From Streptomyces sp. NBC_00691 (GTDB lineage: Bacteria; Actinomycetota; Actinomycetes; Streptomycetales; Streptomycetaceae): 64,000 nucleotides of DNA. This document shows positions 40,086 to 51,684 of the stretch, one piece after another; position 1 is the first letter of the stretch, and each line of letters begins with the position of its first letter. Under the pieces are notes generated by a model. That model had not been told where the DNA came from. It worked only from the letters and a program-made list of their open reading frames with translations, and searched no databases. The stretch lies in the NCBI RefSeq assembly GCF_036226665.1, contig NZ_CP109007.1, forward strand, positions 1,550,001 through 1,614,000. Direction: 5' to 3'. Both the position numbers and the translations under genes were made by a program.

Positions 40086-41183
40086 TCACCAGGTCGGCGG
40101 GCTGGCGATCGCGCGGGCCAGGACGTCGTCGAGGACGCGCGCGGTGGTCTCGACGTCGTACGTGGAGTTGTCGATGATCGGCAGGCCGGAGCCGTACCAG
40201 CCGGCCATCCGCCCGTGGATGGCGGCGACCTCCTCGTCCGAGAGGCGCCGGTTGCCGCTGCGCTCGGCGTTGCGCTCCAGGACGACCTCCAGGCCGGGCA
40301 GGAGCACCACGGGCAGCAGCCCGGGGCCGACGTGGCGCTTCCAGCCGCCGAGGCCGACGACGGGCCGGTCGGGGAAGACGGCGTCGTCGACGATGCAGGA
40401 GATGCCGTTGGCGAGGAAGTTGCGCGCGGCGAAGCCACAGGTGCGGCGGGCGAGCCGGTACTGCGCCTCGGAGTGCTCGTTCCACCCGGACTGCGGGTCG
40501 GCGAAGCCGGAGCAGACCCACTCGCGGACGTCGTCGAGGCTGATGTGCGCGGTGGGCACCCGGCGGCGCTGCGCCCAGTGCCGGGCGACGGTGGTCTTGC
40601 CGGCGCCCGCCGGGCCGATGAGCAGCACGGCGAGGGTCGCGGCCCCGGTACCGCCGCCGTGCTCCACGGCGGGCGCGAGCGGCGCGCTCACGGGCGGCAG
40701 GGGCACGTGTCCGGTGAGGTCGACGCGCGGGGGCTGCTGCCCGCCGGGGTACTGCGATCCGCCCGGGTGCCGGGGGCCGCCGGAATGCTGCGGTACGGCT
40801 CCGGGGCCGCCCCAGCCGGCCGTCCCGGGCCCCGCGGGAGGCGGGGCGGAGTGCGGGGGCGGGGCGGAGTGCGGAAGCCGGGGCGCGCCGCTCCGGACGG
40901 TGGGGTGCACGCCCAGCCGGGGTCCGGTGGCCGGACCGGGACCCGGGTACGGGGCGCCGGGCGGAGTCGGCGGTATCGGCGGCCGCCCGCCCGGGACGCC
41001 GCCGGGCGTGGTGGACCCGGGTCCGGCCGCCGATCCGGTCCCGGCCCCCTGCCCCTGACCCGTGCCGGGGACGCCCCCGGGCAGGGAGGCGGAATCGGGA
41101 ACGGGCCCCGGGCCGGTGCCGGGGCCGGTCGCCCCGTCCGGTCGCTCCGACGGTGGCAGCGGACCCCCCACTGCGTGCTGCAT
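40086..41183 (-). CDS. P-loop kinase-like protein with Pro/Gly-rich tail
   Basis: About 365 residues. Residues 1-180 are a low-complexity Pro/Gly/Ser/His region; the C-terminal part is a compact P-loop NTPase with Walker A GPAGAGKT (190-197), SLDDVREWVCSGFAD and SCIVDDAVFPDRP, resembling small AAA_33/zeta-toxin-like or nucleotide/tRNA-kinase folds. The substrate is unknown. The ATG at 41183 has GGAG 9 nt upstream; a GTG at 41261 has no ribosome-binding site. It lies between aroQ and the aminopeptidase gene. A 13-bp word shared with the mltG upstream region lies 53 bp before the start. Confidence 0.8.
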   Translation of the reverse strand: MQHAVGGPLPPSERPDGATGPGTGPGPVPDSASLPGGVPGTGQGQGAGTGSAAGPGSTTPGGVPGGRPPIPPTPPGAPYPGPGPATGPRLGVHPTVRSGAPRLPHSAPPPHSAPPPAGPGTAGWGGPGAVPQHSGGPRHPGGSQYPGGQQPPRVDLTGHVPLPPVSAPLAPAVEHGGGTGAATLAVLLIGPAGAGKTTVARHWAQRRRVPTAHISLDDVREWVCSGFADPQSGWNEHSEAQYRLARRTCGFAARNFLANGISCIVDDAVFPDRPVVGLGGWKRHVGPGLLPVVLLPGLEVVLERNAERSGNRRLSDEEVAAIHGRMAGWYGSGLPIIDNSTYDVETTARVLDDVLARAIASPPTW

Positions 41184-41235
41184 CCGGCCCCACTCCGTCT
41201 CGTACGCCTGATGTATCCGGTGTATCCGGTGCGCC

Positions 41236-41248
41236 GGAACGTTACCGT
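41236..41248 (-). promoter_or_regulatory. GGAACGTTACCGT motif upstream of P-loop gene
   Basis: This 13-mer is identical to one at 47570-47582. On the minus strand it contains TAACGT (TANNNT, -10-like) at a suitable distance from the gene start in both places. No -35 was found. Confidence 0.4.
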
Positions 41249-41296
41249 CCCCGGCCCCCACGAGGGGAGCGGCCGGGGCGTCCCCCCGGTGCCCTG

Positions 41297-44536
<3,240 letters not shown>

Positions 44537-44791
44537 CGATGCTCCTCATGCTCGCGCCTGGGTACTGCGACGGCGCGACCGGGTGCGCGGCCCTGGCCCG
44601 CCATCCCTGATCCTCCCACGTCCGCGGGACGAACCCGTCCTCCGGTCCAGCTGTCGGACGCGGATCGCGCCGTTCTGGACGTTCTCGGCCGGGACGAGCG
44701 CCGACCGGGCGCCGGCCCGACCGGGCGCCCGGGGGCCGCGACGGTCACCCTCCCGGGTGCTTCCCCGCCCGACCCCGGACCCGCGGTGGCC

Positions 44792-45622
44792 CTAACGGGC
44801 CGCCAGGGCCTGCTCCCCGGCCGCCCGCATCGCCGCGAGCGGCGCCCTGGGGACGCCGGTCATCTGCTCGACCTGCAGGACGGCCTGGTGGACGAGGAGG
44901 TCGAGGCCGCCGACCACCTTGCCGCCCCGTTCGGACCAGGCCGCGGCGAGCGCGGTCGGCCACGGGTCGTACAGGACGTCGAAGAGGGTGCCGACGGCGT
45001 CGGGGACGGCCGCCGCGAGGGCGTTCGTCGTGCCGGCGGGGGTGGTCGCGACGACCAGCGGCGACGCGAAGGCCTCCGCCGCGTCGTCCCAGGCGGCGGT
45101 ACGGACGTCCACGCCGAGCCGCTCGCCCCAGCCGCGCATCTCCTCGGCCCGCGCCTCGCTCCGTACGTACGCGGTGACGGGTCCGGCGCAGATCCTGGCG
45201 AGCGCGGCGAGCGCGGAGGAGGCGGTGGCACCGGCCCCGAGGACCGCAGCCGACTCCACCTTCTCGACACCCCGCTCCCGCAGGGCGGAGAGCATGCCGG
45301 GGATGTCGGTGTTGTCACCGACGCGTCGGCCGTCTTCGTGGAACACGACCGTGTTGACGGCCTCGACCGAGGCGGCCGTGTCGCTGATCCCGTCGAGCAG
45401 CGGGATGATCGCCCGCTTGAGCGGCATGGTCAGCGAGAGCCCGGCCCAGCTGTCGTCCAGCTCCCCGACGAAGCCGGGCAGCCCGGCCTCGTCGACCTCG
45501 AAGCGCTCGTACGACCAGTCGTCGAGCCCGAGCGCGGCGTACGCGGCCCGGTGCAGGACCGGGGAGAGCGAGTGCGCGATGGGCGATCCGAGGACGGCCG
45601 CGCGCCGGCGGGACAGGGTCAT
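44792..45622 (-). CDS. aroE: Shikimate dehydrogenase
   Basis: A 276-residue NADP enzyme. Lys69 in SLTMPLKRA and Asp105 in GDNTDIPGM are the catalytic pair, with Asn90 nearby; VLGAGATASSALAAL is the nucleotide loop. The N-terminus GSPIAHSLSPVLHRAAY binds shikimate. The ATG is 2 bp after the mltG stop, so the cell-wall and shikimate genes are joined. Confidence 0.97.
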   Translation of the reverse strand: MTLSRRRAAVLGSPIAHSLSPVLHRAAYAALGLDDWSYERFEVDEAGLPGFVGELDDSWAGLSLTMPLKRAIIPLLDGISDTAASVEAVNTVVFHEDGRRVGDNTDIPGMLSALRERGVEKVESAAVLGAGATASSALAALARICAGPVTAYVRSEARAEEMRGWGERLGVDVRTAAWDDAAEAFASPLVVATTPAGTTNALAAAVPDAVGTLFDVLYDPWPTALAAAWSERGGKVVGGLDLLVHQAVLQVEQMTGVPRAPLAAMRAAGEQALAAR

Positions 45623-45624
45623 CG

Positions 45625-47487
45625 TCAGTTCCCCGCGTTGAACTTGTCGACGAGCTTCTGGTGCTCGGCGAGCGTCTTGGCGAATTCGGTCTTGCTCATG
45701 CCGTCGGTGGCGACGAAGTAGATCCAGCCGTCCTTCGTCGGGTCGAGCATGGCGGCGAGGGCGTCGTTGCCCGGGTTGCTGATCGGACCGGGCGGCAGTC
45801 CCTTGTGCTTGTACGTGTTGTACGGGTCGGTGTTGCTGTTCGCCTCCTTCTCGGAGATCTTGATCTCCGATTGACCCTTCAGATAGTTGAGGGTCGAGTC
45901 GAACTGCAGCAGCTGGAACGTCTCACGGTTGTCCGGCGCCAGGCGGTTGTAGATGACCTCGGCCATCTTCCGGAAGTCGTCGTGCGTCTTGCCCTCGGCC
46001 TGGACGAGGCTGGCCACCGTCAGAAGTTCCCACGGCCCCTTGAGTCCGAGCCCCTTCGCCTTTCCTTCGAGGTCGAGCTTCGTGTACTCCTGGTTGGCAC
46101 GCGTGACCATCTTGCGGAGCGCGTCCTCCGGCTTCCCGCCCTTCGCGACCGGGTAGCTCGCCGGGAAGAGGAATCCTTCCAGCGGATCCTTGATGTCGGG
46201 GTGTTGTCCGGCCCAGGCAGGCAGGCCCAGGCTGCTCGCCTTCGCGAGCGCGACCTCCTTGGTCGTACCCGGCTTGAGGTCCAGACGCTCATCGAGCTTC
46301 TCGTAGACCCAGGCGTTGCGCCTGCCCTCGGGGATGATCAGGTTGGCCTGGCTGGCCGGATTCAGCATCAGCGTCACGGCGCTCTCCGCCGACATCTCCT
46401 TCTTCAGCGTGTACACGCCGGCCTGGATGGAGAGGCCCTTGGGATTGCGTCCCTGCGCCGAGACGAAGGCGTCGACGCTCTTGACGACGCCCGCCTTCTT
46501 CAGGGCGTTGCCGATCTCGTTGCCCAGCGCGCCCTTCGGGATCTCGACCTGGACCTCACCCGAGCCCGTGCCCGCGTAGTCCTCGGCCGCGCCGAACTGG
46601 CCCTGCCAGAACTGATAGCCGAAGTAGCCGACGCCGCCGACGCCGCCCGCGAGGACCAGCGCGACGACCAGGCACGCCACACCGTTCTTGCCCTTGCGCT
46701 TGTTCGCCTTGCTCCGGCTTTCGCGGTCGCCGCCGCGGGAGCCCCGGCCCCGGCCCGGCTCCTCGTCGTACTCGTCGTCGTCCGGATCGTCCTCGCCGGT
46801 GAAGAAGGGGTGCTTCTCCTCCTCCGGCTCCGGCTCGGGCTCCGGCCGGGCCTCTTCCTCCGGCGCCCAGTCGATCACCGGCTCCGGCGGATTCTGCCGG
46901 CGGCCGGGAGGCTGGGGCGGGGGGTACGCCTCGGGCGTGCCGTACAGGTCGGGGTTCTGGCCGCCGTACGGAGCGGCCGGAGGGCCGCCGTACGGCATCG
47001 CCGCCTGGCCCGTCTCCCAGTGGCCGTCGTACTGCTGTCCGAGGTGCCCGGGCGTGTCGTACCCGCCCTGGTCCTGGTACCCCGTCCCGTACTGCTGCTG
47101 ATGTTGCTGCTGCTGGTACTGCTGGTGCTGCTGCTGTTCGTACGCCTGCTGGTACTGCTGCTGCGCCGCGTGCTGCTGCGCCTGCTGCTGGTACTGCTGC
47201 TGCGCCTGCGGATCGACGTACCCCTGCGCCTGCTGCTGATACTGCTGCTGCTGGTGCTGGTTCTGCTGGTACGGGTGGTACGGGTCGCCCTCGTACGCCT
47301 GCGGGACCTGACCGGTCTGGCCGCCCTGCCCGTACGGGTCCTGGTAGCCCTGAGCGCCCTGGCCGTACTGGTTCGCCTGCTGCGGGTGCGGGTAGTGCGG
47401 CTGCTGGCCCTCCCACCCCTGGTCCCCGAAAAGCGGGTCCCCGGGGTGCCACGGTTCGGAGCCGGGGCTCCGGCCATACTCAGTCAT
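45625..47487 (-). CDS. mltG: Endolytic transglycosylase MltG with Gln-rich cytoplasmic tail
   Basis: A 620-residue protein. Residues 1-265 are a cytoplasmic disordered tail: Gln/Tyr-rich (74-134 almost only Q, Y, H and A), then Pro-, then Glu/Asp-rich. A membrane helix (about 268-295) leads to an extracytoplasmic LysM-like region and YceG catalytic domain with EGFLFPASYPV (437-447) and catalytic Glu498 in SLVQAEGK. It cleaves nascent glycan strands to set length. The ATG at 47487 is preceded by GGGGA; the open frame to 47556 is less likely. It is coupled to aroE downstream and ruvX upstream. Confidence 0.94.
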   Translation of the reverse strand: MTEYGRSPGSEPWHPGDPLFGDQGWEGQQPHYPHPQQANQYGQGAQGYQDPYGQGGQTGQVPQAYEGDPYHPYQQNQHQQQQYQQQAQGYVDPQAQQQYQQQAQQHAAQQQYQQAYEQQQHQQYQQQQHQQQYGTGYQDQGGYDTPGHLGQQYDGHWETGQAAMPYGGPPAAPYGGQNPDLYGTPEAYPPPQPPGRRQNPPEPVIDWAPEEEARPEPEPEPEEEKHPFFTGEDDPDDDEYDEEPGRGRGSRGGDRESRSKANKRKGKNGVACLVVALVLAGGVGGVGYFGYQFWQGQFGAAEDYAGTGSGEVQVEIPKGALGNEIGNALKKAGVVKSVDAFVSAQGRNPKGLSIQAGVYTLKKEMSAESAVTLMLNPASQANLIIPEGRRNAWVYEKLDERLDLKPGTTKEVALAKASSLGLPAWAGQHPDIKDPLEGFLFPASYPVAKGGKPEDALRKMVTRANQEYTKLDLEGKAKGLGLKGPWELLTVASLVQAEGKTHDDFRKMAEVIYNRLAPDNRETFQLLQFDSTLNYLKGQSEIKISEKEANSNTDPYNTYKHKGLPPGPISNPGNDALAAMLDPTKDGWIYFVATDGMSKTEFAKTLAEHQKLVDKFNAGN

Positions 47488-47569
47488 CGATCCCCAAAAC
47501 AGCCGCGAGGCTTCCGGACGATCCGCCTCTACGTAGTGCGGCAGCTGTTCGAACACCGCCGCATCGCGC

Positions 47570-47582
47570 GGAACGTTACCGT
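47570..47582 (-). promoter_or_regulatory. GGAACGTTACCGT motif upstream of mltG
   Basis: Identical 13-mer to that at 41236-41248, here 83 bp before the mltG ATG and just beyond the ruvX stop. It may hold a -10 (TAACGT on the minus strand). Confidence 0.4.
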
Positions 47583-47589
47583 ATCGCGA

Positions 47590-48060
47590 TCAGATGACCA
47601 CTTCGACGCCCTCACCGGGCGGATTACCTGATACCCGTTCGGACTCAAGAGCGTTCTGCAGGATGATCACAGCGGCGGCCTGATCGATGACGGACCGCCC
47701 CTTCTTGGCCTTCACGCCGGAGGCCCGCAGCCCCTGGGTCGCGGTGACCGTGGTCATCCGCTCGTCGACCAGCCGGACCGGTACCGGAGCGATGCCCTTC
47801 GCCATCTCCCCCGCGAAAGCACGGACCTTGGTAGCGGCCGGACCCTCCCGCCCGCTGAGCGAGCGGGGCAGGCCCACGACGACCTCGATCGGCTCGTACT
47901 CCTCGACGATCTGGCGGAGCCGCCGGTGGGCGGCCGGGACGTCGCGTCCCGGCACGGTCTCCACCGGCGTGGCGAGGACCCCGTCGGGGTCGCACGAGGC
48001 GACCCCGATCCGGGCGTCCCCGACATCGACCGCGATACGGCGGCCGCGACGCATCGTCAC
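47590..48060 (-). CDS. ruvX: Holliday junction resolvase-like / pre-16S rRNA nuclease YqgF (RuvX)
   Basis: A 156-residue RNase H-fold nuclease: Asp12 in [12 protein letters not shown], the conserved [10 protein letters not shown], Glu in VDERMTT and Asp in [13 protein letters not shown] are the metal-site residues. Family roles are 16S rRNA 5' maturation (E. coli YqgF) or junction resolution. The GTG overlaps the alaS stop by 4 bp. Confidence 0.95.
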   Translation of the reverse strand: MTMRRGRRIAVDVGDARIGVASCDPDGVLATPVETVPGRDVPAAHRRLRQIVEEYEPIEVVVGLPRSLSGREGPAATKVRAFAGEMAKGIAPVPVRLVDERMTTVTATQGLRASGVKAKKGRSVIDQAAAVIILQNALESERVSGNPPGEGVEVVI

Positions 48061-50726
48061 GCCGTCTCCACCACGAGACGCTCGACGGCGGCGATGGCCT
48101 CGCCGACGGCCTGCGGGTTCGTACCGCCGCCCTGGGCGACGTCCGGCTTGCCGCCGCCACCGCCACCGAGGGTCTTGGCGGCCGTACGGACCAGCTCGCC
48201 GGCCTTGAGACCGCGCTCACGGGCGGCCTCGTTGGTGGCGATGACCGTGAGCGGCTTGCCGTTGGCCGTGGTGAACAGGGCGACGACGGCCGGACGGTCG
48301 GACGGGAAGCGGCCGCGGACGTCGAGGACCAGCTTGCGCAGGTCGTCGGCGCCGGTGCCGTCCTGGACCTGGCCGGTGACGAGGGCGAGGCCGCGGATGT
48401 CCTGGGCGGAGTCGACGAGACCGGCGGCGGCCTGGAGGACCTTCTCCGCGCGGAACTTCTCGATCTCCTTCTCGGCGTCCTTCAGCTTGCCGAGCATCGC
48501 GGAGATCTTCTCCGGCAGCTCCTCGGGACGGCCCTTGACCAGCTCCTGGAGCTGGGCGACGACCGTGTGCTCACGGGCGAGGAAGTTGTACGCGTCGACA
48601 CCCACGAGGGCCTCGATACGGCGCACGCCGGAGCCGATGGAGGATTCGCCGAGCAGCTTCACCAGGCCCAGCTGGGCGGTGTTGCCGACGTGCGTGCCGC
48701 CGCACAGCTCCTTGGAGAAGTCGCCGATGGTGACGACGCGTACCTGCTCGCCGTACTTCTCGCCGAACTCGGCGATGGCACCCTGGCGCTTGGCCTCGTT
48801 GATCGGCATGACCTCGGCGTGGACCTCCAGCTCGCGCGAGAGGACCTCGTTGATCTTCTGCTCGACATCGGTGAGCACCGCGCCGGGGACGGCGTTGGGC
48901 GAACCGAAGTCGAAGCGGAAGCGGCCGGGCTGGTTCTCGGAACCGGCCTGGGCGGCCGTCGGGCCGAGGGCGTCGCGCAGCGCCTGGTGGGTCAGGTGGG
49001 TGGCCGAGTGGGCGCGGGCGATGGCCCGGCGGCGGCGCACGTCGATGCTGGCGTAGGCGGTGGCGCCCACGGTCACCTCGCCGACCTGCACGGAGCCCTT
49101 GTGCACGGAGACACCGGGAACGGGCTGCTGGACGTCACGGATCTCGATGACCGCGCCGCTGTGCAGCCTGATCCGGCCCTGGTCGGCGATCTGGCCGCCG
49201 CCCTCGGCGTAGAACGGGGTGCGGTCGAGGACGACCTCGACCTCGTCGCCCTCGGAGGCGGCCGGCGAGGAGACGCCGTTCACGAGGAGACCGACGACGG
49301 TGCTCTCGCCCTCGGTGTTGGTGTAGCCGGTGAACTCGGTGGCGCCGTTGCTGTCGGCGATCTCCCGGTACGAGGTCATGTCGGCGTGGCCGGTCTTCTT
49401 CGCCTTGGCGTCGGCCTTGGCCCGGTCCCGCTGTTCCTTCATCAGGCGGCGGAAGCCGTCCTCGTCCACGGAGAGGCCCTGCTCGGAGGCCATCTCCAGG
49501 GTGAGGTCGATCGGGAAGCCCCAGGTGTCGTGGAGCAGGAACGCCTTGTCGCCGGAGAGGATCGTGCCGCCGGCGGCCTTCGTCTCGGTGACGGCGGTGT
49601 CGAGGATGTTGGTGCCGCCCTTGAGGGCCTTGAGGAAGGCGGCCTCTTCGGCGAGGGCGACGGTCTCGATCCGCTTGCGGTCGGTGACCAGCTCCGGGTA
49701 CTGCTCACCCATGGTGTCGATCACGGTGTCGACGAGGTCCTGGACGACCGGACCGGTGGCGCCGAGCAGGCGCATGTTGCGGACGGCGCGGCGCATGATG
49801 CGGCGCAGCACGTAGCCGCGGCCCTCGTTGCCCGGGGTGACGCCGTCGCCGATGAGCATGACGGACGTGCGCATGTGGTCGGCGACCACGCGCAGCGAGA
49901 CGTCGCTCTCGTGGGCCTTGCCGTAGGCGACGCCGGTGAGTTCGGTGGCCTTGTCGATGACGACCTGGAGGGTGTCCGTCTCGTACATGTTCTGGACGCC
50001 CTGGAGGATCATCGCCAGGCGCTCCAGGCCGAGGCCCGTGTCGATGTTCTTCGACGGCAGCTCGCCGAGGATCGGGAAGTCGTCCTTCCCGGTTCCCTCT
50101 CCGCGCTCGTACTGCATGAAGACCAGGTTCCAGATCTCCACGTACCGCTCGTCGTTGACGGCCGGGCCGCCCTCGACGCCGAACTCGGGACCGCGGTCGT
50201 AGTTGATCTCGGAGCACGGGCCGCAGGGTCCGGGGACGCCCATCGACCAGTAGTTGTCCTTCTTGCCGAGGCGCTGGATGCGCTCGGCGGGGACGCCGAC
50301 GACGTCGCGCCAGATCTGCTCCGCCTCGTCGTCCTCCTGGTAGACGGTGATCCAGAGCTTCTCCGGCTCCAGCCCGTAGCCGCCGTGCTCCACCGGGGTG
50401 GTCAGCAGCTCCCAGGCGAGCTTGATGGCGCCTTCCTTGAAGTAGTCGCCGAAGGAGAAGTTGCCGCACATCTGGAAGAACGTGCCGTGGCGGGTCGTCT
50501 TGCCGACCTCTTCGATGTCCGGCGTACGCACGCACTTCTGCACGCTGGACGCGCGCGTGAAGGGCGGCTTGACCTCACCCAGGAAGTAGGGCTTGAAGGG
50601 CACCATGCCGGCGGGGACGAGCAGCAGAGTCGGGTCGTCCGCGATGAGCGACGCCGAAGGGACGACGGTGTGCCCGCGCTCCTCGAAGAAGCTCAGCCAG
50701 CGGCGGCGGATTTCAGCCGACTCCAT
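48057..50726 (-). CDS. alaS: Alanyl-tRNA synthetase
   Basis: An 889-residue class II synthetase: catalytic core (1-~390), tRNA domain, editing domain with zinc motif HSATH (His573, His577) and CGGTH (Cys675, His679), and C-Ala oligomer/tRNA-binding tail. [12 protein letters not shown] is a core motif. Its ATG overlaps the DUF6167 stop by one base. It heads the alaS-ruvX-mltG-aroE run. Confidence 0.98.
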   Translation of the reverse strand: MESAEIRRRWLSFFEERGHTVVPSASLIADDPTLLLVPAGMVPFKPYFLGEVKPPFTRASSVQKCVRTPDIEEVGKTTRHGTFFQMCGNFSFGDYFKEGAIKLAWELLTTPVEHGGYGLEPEKLWITVYQEDDEAEQIWRDVVGVPAERIQRLGKKDNYWSMGVPGPCGPCSEINYDRGPEFGVEGGPAVNDERYVEIWNLVFMQYERGEGTGKDDFPILGELPSKNIDTGLGLERLAMILQGVQNMYETDTLQVVIDKATELTGVAYGKAHESDVSLRVVADHMRTSVMLIGDGVTPGNEGRGYVLRRIMRRAVRNMRLLGATGPVVQDLVDTVIDTMGEQYPELVTDRKRIETVALAEEAAFLKALKGGTNILDTAVTETKAAGGTILSGDKAFLLHDTWGFPIDLTLEMASEQGLSVDEDGFRRLMKEQRDRAKADAKAKKTGHADMTSYREIADSNGATEFTGYTNTEGESTVVGLLVNGVSSPAASEGDEVEVVLDRTPFYAEGGGQIADQGRIRLHSGAVIEIRDVQQPVPGVSVHKGSVQVGEVTVGATAYASIDVRRRRAIARAHSATHLTHQALRDALGPTAAQAGSENQPGRFRFDFGSPNAVPGAVLTDVEQKINEVLSRELEVHAEVMPINEAKRQGAIAEFGEKYGEQVRVVTIGDFSKELCGGTHVGNTAQLGLVKLLGESSIGSGVRRIEALVGVDAYNFLAREHTVVAQLQELVKGRPEELPEKISAMLGKLKDAEKEIEKFRAEKVLQAAAGLVDSAQDIRGLALVTGQVQDGTGADDLRKLVLDVRGRFPSDRPAVVALFTTANGKPLTVIATNEAARERGLKAGELVRTAAKTLGGGGGGKPDVAQGGGTNPQAVGEAIAAVERLVVETA

Positions 50727-51082
50727 CAGTGGTCCTCATTCCGGTTGTACGAGATCGTGGGAAGTGAATGCGTGGTCGGGTACGGGGCGGGGCCGAGCGC
50801 GCCCCTGCGGCGCGGCTCCGGAAGCTCCCGGGCCTGGGCCGGGCCCGGCTCGACGGGTGCGTCGAGGCCGAGCGCCTCCTCCAGTTCGGCCTCCCGCTGG
50901 ACCATGCCGTCCCTCACGTCGAGGGCGAAGTCCTTGAGGCGGTGGCCGGTCTCGATCGCCTTGTTCGCCGCCTGGGCCGCGAGGCTCTCGGGGGTCAGCT
51001 GCTTGAGCTTCCGGTTGACCTTGGTGGTGGCCCACACGCCGGCGGCTGCGCCGGCCGTGAACCAGAACGTGCGGCGGAACAT
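50726..51082 (-). CDS. DUF6167 family protein
   Basis: A 118-residue small protein with a short hydrophobic N-terminal segment (about 6-22, [15 protein letters not shown]), an amphipathic helix ([20 protein letters not shown]) and a Pro/Arg-rich tail. It is found beside alaS in actinobacteria. Function unknown. It sits between the DUF948 gene (6 bp away) and alaS (1-bp overlap), so the three are co-translated. Confidence 0.85.
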   Translation of the reverse strand: MFRRTFWFTAGAAAGVWATTKVNRKLKQLTPESLAAQAANKAIETGHRLKDFALDVRDGMVQREAELEEALGLDAPVEPGPAQARELPEPRRRGALGPAPYPTTHSLPTISYNRNEDH

Positions 51083-51088
51083 CGCGGC

Positions 51089-51526
51089 TCAGCCCTTCTG
51101 CTTCCGGCGTCGCGAGGACGGCACGGTACGGCCGACGATCACAGTACGTCGCGAGGAGGTCCGCGGCGCGTCGGCGCCGTCCCCGCCGCGGCCCAGCGCC
51201 TTGCGCACGCCGTAGCCGAAGGCCGCGACCTTGACGAGCGGGCCGCCGAAGGTGGAGGCGACGGTGGAGGAGAGCGCGGAGGCGTTGGAGGTGACCTCCT
51301 GGACGTCCGAGGCGATGGCGTCGACCCGGTCGAGCTGGGTCTGTGCCGAGCGGACGGTCGCGGAGGCGTCGGCGAGCAGGGGAACGGCCTGCTCGGTCAC
51401 GTCCGCCACCATCTTGGTGGTCGCCCTGAGCGTCTGCGCCAGCCTCACCAGAACCACGGCGAGGAAGGAGACCAGGATCGCCCAGAAGACGGCCACCAGA
51501 ATCCCGGCAACCTCTCCACCGGTCAC
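51089..51526 (-). CDS. DUF948 domain protein
   Basis: A 145-residue protein: an N-terminal membrane helix (about 5-27, VAGILVAVFWAILVSFLAVV), then a long coiled-coil-like DUF948 stretch (30-95, Thr/Ala/Val rich) and a basic tail ending SSRRRKQKG. It resembles membrane-anchored coiled-coil proteins also called general stress proteins in Firmicutes. The start is GTG. It is the first gene of the run towards alaS. Confidence 0.88.
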   Translation of the reverse strand: MTGGEVAGILVAVFWAILVSFLAVVLVRLAQTLRATTKMVADVTEQAVPLLADASATVRSAQTQLDRVDAIASDVQEVTSNASALSSTVASTFGGPLVKVAAFGYGVRKALGRGGDGADAPRTSSRRTVIVGRTVPSSRRRKQKG

Positions 51527-51684
51527 TCTGCACCGCTCTCTGCTGTCGTTGGGCCCTTGCGAAAAGTCGTCCCCCGACCCTATCGCGCCCGGGCTGTCGC
51601 CCCGTACCGCATTACCGCCTGTGCGACGGGAGTTACGGGAACCGATTGTACGGAGCGCGCGGGGGTGAGTACGCTCCGTGTCCC

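Noticed and set aside
44537..44791. Small gene between aroE and aroC
   Set aside because: Short open frames exist on both strands, but none has a ribosome-binding site or plausible composition.
45661..47631. Long plus-strand open frame opposite mltG
   Set aside because: Translation is Leu/Val/Arg repeats mirroring the Gln-rich codons of mltG; no start signal or family.
48567..51215. Long plus-strand frame opposite alaS and DUF6167
   Set aside because: Antisense shadow; alaS motifs are unambiguous on the minus strand.
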